Below, in pieces: positions 57,234-64,000 of a DNA stretch of 64,000 nucleotides. Source of the stretch: Gemmatimonadota bacterium (GTDB lineage Bacteria; Gemmatimonadota; Gemmatimonadetes; Gemmatimonadales; GWC2-71-9); assembly GCA_016713435.1 (NCBI GenBank), contig JADJPD010000003.1:124001-188000 (forward strand). The letters run 5' to 3'. The notes under the pieces are model-generated. The model saw nothing but the letters and a program-made list of their open reading frames with translations, had not been told where the DNA came from and ran no database searches. A program made the position numbers and the translations under genes. How positions within the stretch are numbered: the first letter of the stretch is position 1; the number at the start of each line of letters is the position of its first letter.

Positions 57234-57326
57234 GACCGGACACGGGCGCGCAAGCGGGAGGGAATCCGGACGGCCGCTCCCCCTCATGAATTCCTCACGG
57301 CGCGGCGGGACTCGGGGCAGGGCTGG

Positions 57327-57354
57327 TTGAGAATCGGCCACGCCTGCCGATACC
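57327..57354 (+). promoter_or_regulatory. Possible promoter of the chemoreceptor gene
   Basis: TTGAGA (57327-57332), 16 bp, GATACC (57349-57354), about 105 nt before the GTG. The only reasonable match in the 263-bp intergenic stretch; tentative. Confidence 0.3.
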
Positions 57355-57459
57355 ACGGGTGAACCGCCTGCTGCATCCCGGCGGCGGGGCGGGCCGCGGC
57401 GTTGATCGTGGCGCCACGGCCGCCTCGTCCACGCACCACCATGGCCCTGGGAGGCCGTC

Positions 57460-59778
57460 GTGAACCGCCTGCGCATCTCCACCCGCATCATCCTGCTGCT
57501 CAGCGCCATCGCCGTCATCATGGGGGCGATGACCGTCGTCGTCCGCAGCCAGTTCGCGCTGGTGCGGGAGACCTACCGTGAACTCATCGTGCACGACGCC
57601 GCGGTGCGCGACTCCACCCGGCTCCTCCAGGCCTCGATCCAGGAGCAGGTGCGCGAGTGGAAGAACGTGCTGGTGCGCGGTGGCGATCCCGCCAGGCTGC
57701 GGACCCACTGGACCCGGCACGAGGCGGCGCGCGCGCACACCGATTCCCTGATCGTCGCCCTCCGGCCGCGGATGCCGACGCCCGAGACGGCGGCGCTCTT
57801 CGAGCGGCTGGCCGCGCAGCACGACTCGCTCACCGCCCGCTACAGCGCCGCGCTCGGCGGCCGCCTGCGGCTCACGGCCGCGGAGGTGCGCGCCGCGGAC
57901 ACCGCCCTGCAGGGCAAGGACCGCCTGGCGACCGCGCTCGGCGATTCCCTGGCCGGGGGCATCACGACGCTGATCGCGGCGACCCTGACCCACGAGGACG
58001 AGGTCCTCCGCCTCAAGTTCCTGCTGATGACGGTCGGCACGATCGTGCTCAACCTCTGCACGGTGCTGGCCGGCCTGCTCATCGCCCGGTCGGTGAGCCG
58101 GCCGCTGGCCCGCATGATGCCGGCGGTGGAGGCGCTGGCGCGCGGCGAGCTGACCGGCCAGCTCCATGTGGAGGGCAAGGATGAGCTGGCGCAGATGGCG
58201 GGGTCGCTCAACCGCACGCTCGCGGGGATCCACACCGCGCTCGGCGCCGACCAGGTGGAGTGGGCCGCCGTGGGCCGGCAGCGCGAGGAGGTGGGCCGCA
58301 TCCGCCAGCTGGTGGAGAACGCGCCCATCAACATCGTGCACGCCGACCACGAGCTCCGCATCTCGTACCTGAACCCCGCCGCGCGGGCCACCTTCCGCGG
58401 CCTGGAGCAGCACCTCGCGGCGCGCGCCAGCGAGCTGGTGGGACGGCCTGTCGAGCTGCTGCACCCGCGGCCGGCGGAGTTCCGCGCCGCCCTCGGCAAC
58501 CCGGCCACGCTCCCCCTCCGCGACCGCATCACGCTGGGCGAGGACACGCTGGACCTGGTGGCGAGCGCCATCCGCGGCGAGGACGGCGGCTACCTCGGGC
58601 CCATGATCACCTTCGAGGTGGTGACCGCCAAGCTCGCCGCCGAGCGCCAGCTCGAGGCCGCGCGCCAGCGCGAGGTGGAGCTGGCGGAGGAGCGGCGCCG
58701 CGAGGAGAAGGCCGAGGCGGAGCGGGCGCAGCGCGCCGCCGCCGAGCGCGAGGCCGAGGAACGCGCCCGCGCCGAGGACGAGCGTACCCGCGCGGCCGAC
58801 CTGCGCGCCAAGGTGGACGCCATCCTCGCCGTGGTGGACGCCGCCGGCCAGGGCGACCTCACGCGCACCATCCACGTGGACGGCAGCGACGCGGTGGGCC
58901 AGCTGGGCCACGGCCTCGGCGACTTCCTGGGCTCGCTCGCCACCAGCATCGGGGAGATCGCGGAGGCGGCGCAGGTGGTGGCGGCGGCCTCGACCCAGCT
59001 GACCGGCCTGAGCCAGAGCCTGGGCAGCGCGGCCGAGGAGACGGCCGCCCAGGCGCGCGTGGTCTCGGGCGCGTCCGAGGACGTGGCCAACCGCTCGCAG
59101 ACCGTGGCGGCCGGGACCGAGGAGATGACCGCCTCGATCAAGGAGATCGCCCGGAACGCCAGCGAGGCGGCGCAGATCGCGCGGCAGGCGGTGGCGCAGG
59201 CGCAGCAGACCAACACGCTGGTCACCCGGCTTGGCACCAGCGGCGCCGAAATGGGCCAGGTGGTGAAGGTGATCACCGGCATCGCGCAGCAGACCAACCT
59301 GCTGGCGCTCAACGCCACCATCGAGGCGGCGCGCGCCGGGGAGGCGGGCAAGGGCTTCGCCGTGGTGGCGCACGAGGTGAAGGAACTCGCCAAGCAGACG
59401 GCCGAGGCCACCGGCTCCATCAGCGCCAAGATCCAGGCCATCCAGGACGACACCGGCGCCGCGGTGCGCGCCATCCAGGAGATCGGCGAGATCATCGCGC
59501 GGATCAACCAGGCCCAGACCACCATCGCGAGCGCCGTGGAACAGCAGAGCGCCACCACGGCCGAGATGAGCCGCAACGTCACCGCCGCGGCCGACGGCTC
59601 CAACGAGATCGTCCGCACCATCGAGGGCGTGGCCGCCGCGGCGGTGCAGGCCAGCGACGGCGCGCAGCAGACCCAGCAGGCCGCGCAGGAGCTCAAGCGC
59701 GTCTCGGGCCAGCTGCAGGAACTCGTGGGGCGCTTCCACTACCGCAAGGAGGGGCGGCCGGTGGGCGCGGGCCGCTGA
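57460..59778 (+). CDS. Methyl-accepting chemotaxis protein with PAS domain
   Basis: 772 residues. TM1 9-29, periplasmic helical sensor about 30-185, TM2 about 188-210 (LLMTVGTIVLNLCTVLAGLLIA), HAMP about 211-265, PAS about 285-395 (ENAPINIVHADHELRISYLNPAARATF), a long charged coiled coil (about 400-450, REVELAEERRREEKAEAERAQ), then the signalling domain with the hairpin tip QTNLLALNATIEAARAGEAGKGFAVVAHEVKELA. Glu/Gln pairs offer methylation sites. No CheR/B/W in the window. GTG start follows GGGAGG. An orphan receptor, possibly for a type IV pilus or other Che system elsewhere. Confidence 0.93.
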   Translation: MNRLRISTRIILLLSAIAVIMGAMTVVVRSQFALVRETYRELIVHDAAVRDSTRLLQASIQEQVREWKNVLVRGGDPARLRTHWTRHEAARAHTDSLIVALRPRMPTPETAALFERLAAQHDSLTARYSAALGGRLRLTAAEVRAADTALQGKDRLATALGDSLAGGITTLIAATLTHEDEVLRLKFLLMTVGTIVLNLCTVLAGLLIARSVSRPLARMMPAVEALARGELTGQLHVEGKDELAQMAGSLNRTLAGIHTALGADQVEWAAVGRQREEVGRIRQLVENAPINIVHADHELRISYLNPAARATFRGLEQHLAARASELVGRPVELLHPRPAEFRAALGNPATLPLRDRITLGEDTLDLVASAIRGEDGGYLGPMITFEVVTAKLAAERQLEAARQREVELAEERRREEKAEAERAQRAAAEREAEERARAEDERTRAADLRAKVDAILAVVDAAGQGDLTRTIHVDGSDAVGQLGHGLGDFLGSLATSIGEIAEAAQVVAAASTQLTGLSQSLGSAAEETAAQARVVSGASEDVANRSQTVAAGTEEMTASIKEIARNASEAAQIARQAVAQAQQTNTLVTRLGTSGAEMGQVVKVITGIAQQTNLLALNATIEAARAGEAGKGFAVVAHEVKELAKQTAEATGSISAKIQAIQDDTGAAVRAIQEIGEIIARINQAQTTIASAVEQQSATTAEMSRNVTAAADGSNEIVRTIEGVAAAAVQASDGAQQTQQAAQELKRVSGQLQELVGRFHYRKEGRPVGAGR

Positions 59779-59797
59779 CGACCGGGTCCCGGAATGA

Positions 59798-59830
59798 CGA
59801 CGGCCCCCGTCCGGGGGCCGTCGGCGTTTG
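59798..59830 (+). terminator. Terminator after the chemoreceptor gene
   Basis: 12-bp stem (59798-59809 with 59812-59823), then GCGTTTG, the same tail style as the terminator at 17094. Confidence 0.7.
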
Positions 59831-60006
59831 TGGCGGGGCTCGAGGATCCGCCCTCGAGCGACGCGAGGTCGATCACGAAGCGGTGCTTCACGGGGTAGCC
59901 CCTGCCCCGCCAAGCCTCCGGGGAGGCGCGACCGCCGCCCGGCGGTTAGAATCTTTTCCATTCCGGCGCCCGTTTTCCCCCTATTCCTCCTTCCGGCACC
60001 TCCGTC

Positions 60007-62364
60007 ATGCGCCTTCGGCTTTCGTCCGCCCTGCTGCCCCTGCTCGTCCTGCCCACGCTGCTCGCGGCCCAGGGCGGCGCCTCGGCCCTGGTGGGCCCCG
60101 ACAAGCCCTACCAGTTCACCATCGAGGACTACGCCCGCGCCGAGCGGATGCTCGCGCCCACCACCTTCCCGCTGGTGAGCGGGACGGCCAGCAGCATCAC
60201 CTGGCTCGACGACGGCCGCGCCTGGTATCGTGCCGTCACCCCGGAGGGCAGCACCTTCTACCTGGTGGACCCGGTGAAGCGCACCCGCGTCCCCGCGTTC
60301 GATCACGCGGCCCTGGCCGAGGCGCTCGGCAAGGCCACCCGGGCGCCGGTCACCGCGGCCCGGCTCCCCTTCGGCAGCTTCACCCTCGGCAGCGACGGCA
60401 GCGTCACCGTGGTGATGCGGAACCAGCGCTGGCGCTGCCTCGGCGCCGCGCGCGAGTGCACCAGCCAGGGCGAGCTGCCCGCCGTGCCCCGGAACGCCAG
60501 CGTCTCCCCCGACAGCAGCACCGCCGCCTTCATCCGCGACCACAACCTCTGGGCGGTGAACCTGGCCACCGGCGCCGAGACCCAGCTCACCACCGACGGC
60601 ATCAAGGACTTCGGCTACGCCACCAACAACGCGGGCTGGGTGCACAACGACAACCCGGTCCTCACCTGGTCGCCGGACGGGCAGCGGATCGCCACCTTCC
60701 AGCACGACGGCCGCGGTGTGCGCGACATGGTCCTCGCGAGCACCACGCCGGGGGCGCCGAAGCTGGAGCAGTGGAAGTACCCGCTCCCCGGCGACAGCGT
60801 CGTCTTCCGGGTGGAGCGCGTGATCATCGACCGCTCGGCGGGCGCGCCGCGGGTCCTCCGGCTCCAGCTGCCGCCGGACGCGCACCGCTCCACCGTGAGC
60901 GACCACATCGCCTGCGGCGGCGAGGTCTGCGACCTGCAGTGGTACCCCGACGGCTCGCACGTCGCCTTCATCTCCAGCTCGCGCGACCACAAGCACGCCT
61001 GGCTCCGCGTGGCCGACGCCACCACCGGCGCCGTGCGCGAGGTGCTGCACGAGGAGAGCCGTACCCAGATCGGCGACGCGTCGCTCCCCGAGAACCTCTG
61101 GCAGGTGCTCCCGGCCAGCAACGAGCTCATCTGGTGGTCGGAGCGCGACAACTGGATCCAGCTCTACCTCTACGACCTGCGCACCGGCGCGCTCAAGAAC
61201 CGGATCACGAGCGGCGACGGCAACGTCACCCGCCTCGTGCGCGTGGACGAGAAGGCGCGGCGCATCTGGTTCACCATGAACGGCCACGAGCCGGGGCGCG
61301 ATCCCTACTTCGCCCACCTCTACCGGGTGGGCTTCGACGGCAAGGGCCTGACGCTCCTCACCCCCGAGGCGGCGCACCACAGCGTGTCGATGTCGCCCAC
61401 CGGGGCCTACTTCACCGACACGTACTCCACGCCCGACACCCCGCCCACCACCGTCCTCCGCGACGCGATGACGGGCCGCGTGGTGCTCCCGCTCGAGAAG
61501 GGCGACATCAGTCGCCTGCAGGCCGCCGGCTGGCGCGCCCCGATCCCCATCACCGTGAAGGCGCGCGACGGCCAGACCGACCTCTACGGCCTCATGTACG
61601 TGCCGACCACGCTCGACTCGGCGAAGAAGTACCCGATCATCAACCACATCTACCCCGGCCCGCAGACCGGCAGCGTGGGGCCGCGCTCGTTCATCCCCTC
61701 GCGCGGGGACAACCAGGCCGTGGCCGAGCTCGGCTTCATCGTGGTGGAGATCGACGGGATGGGGACGCCGGGGCGGACCAAGGCGTTCCATGATTACTAC
61801 TACGGCAAGATGCAGGACAACACGATCCCGGATCAGGTGGCCGGCATGCAGGAGCTGGCGCGCCGGTATCGCTTCATCGACATCGACCGGGCCGGCATCT
61901 GGGGCCACTCGGGCGGCGGCTTCGCCACGGCGTCGGCGATGTTCGACTTCCCCGACTTCTTCAAGGTGGGCATTTCGGAGAGCGGCAACCACGACAACCG
62001 CGTCTACGAGGACGACTGGGGCGAGCGCTACCAGGGCCTGATGGTCACCGCGGCGGACAGCGCGGGCTACGTGGCCGCGGCCAACCAGAGCCGAGCCGCC
62101 AACCTCAAGGGCAAGCTGTTCCTGATCCACGGCATGATGGATGACAACGTGCCGCCGTACAACACGCAGCTCGTGGTCAACTCGCTGATGCGGGCCAACA
62201 AGGACTTCGACCAGATCATGCTGCCCGACGCGCGGCATGGCTACGGCCGCGACAGCCAGTACATCATGCGGCGGCGGTGGGACTACTTCGTGCGCTACCT
62301 GCGCGGGGACCTCCCGCCGCAGGAGTACCAGGTGGGGCGGCCGCAGCGGCCGGCGGTGCCGTGA
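60007..62364 (+). CDS. S9B family peptidase (dipeptidyl peptidase IV-like)
   Basis: 785 residues. Signal peptide (LLPLLVLPTLLAAQ). N-terminal eight-bladed propeller (about 40-500; DPPIV_N pattern with LSPDS-like blades such as SVSPDSSTAAFIRDHNLW and TWSPDGQRIATF). C-terminal alpha/beta hydrolase with catalytic S635 (GHSGGG), D712 (DDNVPP) and H744 (RHGYG), spaced as in DPP4. Secreted to the periplasm, where it removes X-Pro dipeptides or related. A 228-nt intergenic region precedes; TAGAAT near 59947 may be the -10. Confidence 0.93.
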   Translation: MRLRLSSALLPLLVLPTLLAAQGGASALVGPDKPYQFTIEDYARAERMLAPTTFPLVSGTASSITWLDDGRAWYRAVTPEGSTFYLVDPVKRTRVPAFDHAALAEALGKATRAPVTAARLPFGSFTLGSDGSVTVVMRNQRWRCLGAARECTSQGELPAVPRNASVSPDSSTAAFIRDHNLWAVNLATGAETQLTTDGIKDFGYATNNAGWVHNDNPVLTWSPDGQRIATFQHDGRGVRDMVLASTTPGAPKLEQWKYPLPGDSVVFRVERVIIDRSAGAPRVLRLQLPPDAHRSTVSDHIACGGEVCDLQWYPDGSHVAFISSSRDHKHAWLRVADATTGAVREVLHEESRTQIGDASLPENLWQVLPASNELIWWSERDNWIQLYLYDLRTGALKNRITSGDGNVTRLVRVDEKARRIWFTMNGHEPGRDPYFAHLYRVGFDGKGLTLLTPEAAHHSVSMSPTGAYFTDTYSTPDTPPTTVLRDAMTGRVVLPLEKGDISRLQAAGWRAPIPITVKARDGQTDLYGLMYVPTTLDSAKKYPIINHIYPGPQTGSVGPRSFIPSRGDNQAVAELGFIVVEIDGMGTPGRTKAFHDYYYGKMQDNTIPDQVAGMQELARRYRFIDIDRAGIWGHSGGGFATASAMFDFPDFFKVGISESGNHDNRVYEDDWGERYQGLMVTAADSAGYVAAANQSRAANLKGKLFLIHGMMDDNVPPYNTQLVVNSLMRANKDFDQIMLPDARHGYGRDSQYIMRRRWDYFVRYLRGDLPPQEYQVGRPQRPAVP

Positions 62365-62396
62365 GGGGCTGACGGCGGAGCGCCTGCGGACAAGGA

Positions 62397-62425
62397 CGGC
62401 CCCGGAGCATCGTGCTCCGGGGCCG
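62397..62425 (+). terminator. Terminator after the S9 peptidase gene
   Basis: Perfect 13-bp stem (62397-62409 with 62413-62425), TCG loop, between convergent genes. Confidence 0.65.
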
Positions 62426-62473
62426 GTCCAGTTCCCCGTGCCGCCTCGGGATGCGGCGCCCGTCGCGGAGGGC

Positions 62474-63025
62474 CTACTCCGCCGGGCCGACCCGCTGCAG
62501 GACCATCTCGAAGAAGGGGGTCCAGGTGGTGCCGTCCGCCGAGTAGGCACCGCGCTCCCGCCAGACCTGGTCCCGGACGTCAATCTCGAACCGGATCCGC
62601 CCCGCGCGGGGATCGGTGAATTCCCACGCGAGCCGGTGATCGCCCACGGTGATGTCGGGTTCCAGGCTCTCGCCCCCGCGGCGGAAGGTGCGGAGGCGGT
62701 AGCGGCCGGCCGGGCGATCATACCAGAGGACGCCGAATGCCTGATGGACCACGATGTCCTGGTCGTCCGGGCCGCGAGCGACGCCCCGGCCCTCGATCAC
62801 CACCACGCCGGTGTCCGCGCGGAAGCGGACCACTTCGGTCGTGCGGGCCTCCGCCCGGCGTTCACCGGCGCCCATGTGGCCGGTACCCTCCCAGCGCCCC
62901 TCGAGGAAGGCCAGCGCCCGCATCTCGGCTGGAACGGGTGGCGCCACCTGCTGGGCCCCGAGCGGGGCGGCGAGGACGAAGGGCAACGCCATGCGAGCGG
63001 CCTCCCGGACAAGGTGCAGCGCCAT
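62474..63025 (-). CDS. Secreted lipocalin/DUF1579-like protein
   Basis: 183 residues. Signal peptide (MALPFVLAAPLGAQ) then a beta-barrel-like protein: FLEGRWEGTGHMG, TTEVVRFRADTGVVVIEGRG, QAFGVLWYDRPAGRYRLRTFRRGG, LAWEFTDPRAGRIRFEIDVRDQVWRERGAYSADG. The opening LAFLEGRWEGTG and strand order resemble DUF1579/FABP-like proteins. Ligand and role unknown. ATG 63025 is preceded by GGGAG; frames further upstream are antisense to the AraC gene. Confidence 0.75.
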   Translation of the reverse strand: MALHLVREAARMALPFVLAAPLGAQQVAPPVPAEMRALAFLEGRWEGTGHMGAGERRAEARTTEVVRFRADTGVVVIEGRGVARGPDDQDIVVHQAFGVLWYDRPAGRYRLRTFRRGGESLEPDITVGDHRLAWEFTDPRAGRIRFEIDVRDQVWRERGAYSADGTTWTPFFEMVLQRVGPAE

Positions 63026-63160
63026 CGGTGCTCCCGGTGGGGGTGAGGGAACGGTCTCCCGATGCCGCAATCTCTCGGTCCCCCGCCGGCCGGTCTTGAA
63101 CGTATCGGCCACCGGTGGGGTGACACTCGCCGGGCCCCGTCGCGTAAGGAGCCCCCGACG

Positions 63161-64000
63161 ATGAACCCTGCGCCCTCGGCCACCGGCCCCTCCGCCATGA
63201 TCTACACCGATCACGCCCCCACGCCAGCGCTCGCGCCGTGGGTGGCGAGCTACTGGAGCGTGGAGATGGGCGCCGCCCGGCCCGGGGACGTGCTCACCGT
63301 CCCGCCGGACGGTTGCACCCATCTCGCCTTCGGCGGCAGCGACCGGGTGCTGGTCGGCCCGCAGGTGACGCCGTTCCGGGTCCCGGTGATGCCGGGGCTG
63401 CGGTGGTTTGGGATCCGGTTCTGGCCTGGCGCGGCCCGGCCGTTTCTCGGGCTGCCCGCCGCCCAGTCGCTCCGGAACCTCGCCCTGCCCACGGCGGCGG
63501 TGCCGGGGCTCGCCTGGGTGACCGCCCTGGGCCAGCGGGTGGCGGGCGCCGACGCCCACTCGGTGGCGACCGCCGATGCGGCCCTCCTCTCCCTGGTGCC
63601 GGCCGCCGAGCCTCCGGATCCCCGCCTCTGGGCTGCGGTGCAGCGGATCCTCCTGGCCACCGGCCCGGGACCGAGCGTGCGACATCTGGCCGACGTGGCG
63701 GGGATGTCGGAGCGGCACTTCCGGCGCCGCTTCCGGCGCGTCCTCGATCTCTCCCCCAAGGAACTCACCCGGATCTGGCGCTTCCGGCGCTGCGCCCAGG
63801 CGGCGGCGGAGGCGGGGGAGGCCAACTGGGCCGCCCGCGCCGCCGATCACGGCTTCGCGGACCAGAGTCACCTGGTGCGCGAGTTCCGGAAGCTGGTGGG
63901 GCTGGCGCCGGGCGAGTTCGGCCGGCGAACCGCCGCCACGGTGCACCGGCGCGTCTGGGCGCCGGACGGCACCGCCCCGCGCGACTCACTCGCGCGGCAG
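63161..64000 (+). CDS. AraC family transcriptional regulator, partial (runs off window)
   Basis: 280 codons open to the end. N-terminal cupin-like/DUF6597 domain (about 15-160; LAPWVASYWSVEM, VLTVPPDGCTHLAFGGSD, VMPGLRWFGIRFWPGAARPFLG). C-terminal AraC HTH (about 165-250; VRHLADVAGMSERHFRRRFRRVLDLSPKELTRIWRFRRC, AADHGFADQSHLVREFRKLVGLAPGEF). AAGGAG precedes the ATG by about 10 nt. Divergent from the secreted DUF1579-like gene (135 nt gap), which may be a target. Confidence 0.9.
   Translation, partial: MNPAPSATGPSAMIYTDHAPTPALAPWVASYWSVEMGAARPGDVLTVPPDGCTHLAFGGSDRVLVGPQVTPFRVPVMPGLRWFGIRFWPGAARPFLGLPAAQSLRNLALPTAAVPGLAWVTALGQRVAGADAHSVATADAALLSLVPAAEPPDPRLWAAVQRILLATGPGPSVRHLADVAGMSERHFRRRFRRVLDLSPKELTRIWRFRRCAQAAAEAGEANWAARAADHGFADQSHLVREFRKLVGLAPGEFGRRTAATVHRRVWAPDGTAPRDSLARQ

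Noticed and set aside
59830..60006. Possible remnant gene on the minus strand reading YPVKHRFVIDLASLEGGSS
   Set aside because: Protein-like but too short, no start or homologous family I can name; could be chance.
57295..62721. 5.4-kb open frame (1,808 codons) on the minus strand
   Set aside because: Antisense to the chemoreceptor and S9 peptidase genes; Arg/His/Gly/Leu-rich, no domains. Third-position GC bias removes stops in this frame.

Overview
The window is very GC-rich bacterial chromosome, coding almost throughout, with no rRNA, tRNA, phage, IS or CRISPR that I can see. Several exported proteins have signal peptides ending in A-x-A-Q (LAAQ, IAAQ, LSAQ, LGAQ). There is an aa3/caa3-type oxidase, HemJ, and a plant/chlamydia-type FabI. 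Together these suggest an aerobic Gram-negative bacterium of the Gemmatimonadota type; the phylum is inference, because no marker RNA is present.

Layout: 0-2.2 kb, GntR-controlled ABC transporter (permease cut by the window edge) and a CBS protein. 2.3-4.3 kb, ECF sigma / zinc anti-sigma / DUF4097 operon. 4.4-9.9 kb, two large hybrid histidine kinases flanking a lipoprotein. 10-16.6 kb, TetR plus a complete RND efflux pump (TolC, adaptor, AcrB-like). 16.6-20.8 kb, OsmC, a secreted unknown, a second sigma/anti-sigma pair, HemJ, an FMN reductase and a TesA-like esterase. The esterase is divergent from a YbbA/YbbP ABC exporter (20.8-24.1 kb), as in enterobacteria. 24.3-30 kb, a membrane-fused spermidine-synthase-like protein, FabI, DUF423, YkgJ and DinB. 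30-34 kb, cytochrome oxidase operon (CoxII-CoxI-CoxIII-CoxIV) on the minus strand from a good sigma-70-like promoter. 34-38.4 kb, DinB, VanX-like dipeptidase, GreA with an attenuator-like leader, an orphan GroES, small unknowns, a lone CZB protein and DUF983. 38.5-46 kb, a third sigma/anti-sigma pair and a Cus-type heavy-metal efflux operon. 46-50.6 kb, cell-wall enzymes (M15 peptidase, YcbB-like L,D-transpeptidase) and a DUF4142 lipoprotein with a long low-complexity arm. 51-55 kb, a histidine kinase coupled to a REC-REC-GGDEF-EAL protein. 55-57.2 kb, a tightly overlapped ArsR / small ORF / SRPBCC / BNR propeller / MoaD-ThiS operon. 57.4-64 kb, a chemoreceptor, a DPP4-like peptidase, a secreted lipocalin-like protein and an AraC regulator cut by the window end.

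Themes: envelope homeostasis and efflux, two-component and c-di-GMP signalling, and three sigma/zinc-anti-sigma modules. Many neighbouring genes overlap by 4-8 nt (ATGA/GTGA), implying translational coupling. Several promoters put the -10 box only 6-8 nt from the start codon, implying leaderless mRNAs. At least seven reading frames break by one base, mostly in G/C runs, five or so of them in the metal-efflux operon. Either the sequence carries homopolymer errors or that operon is decaying.
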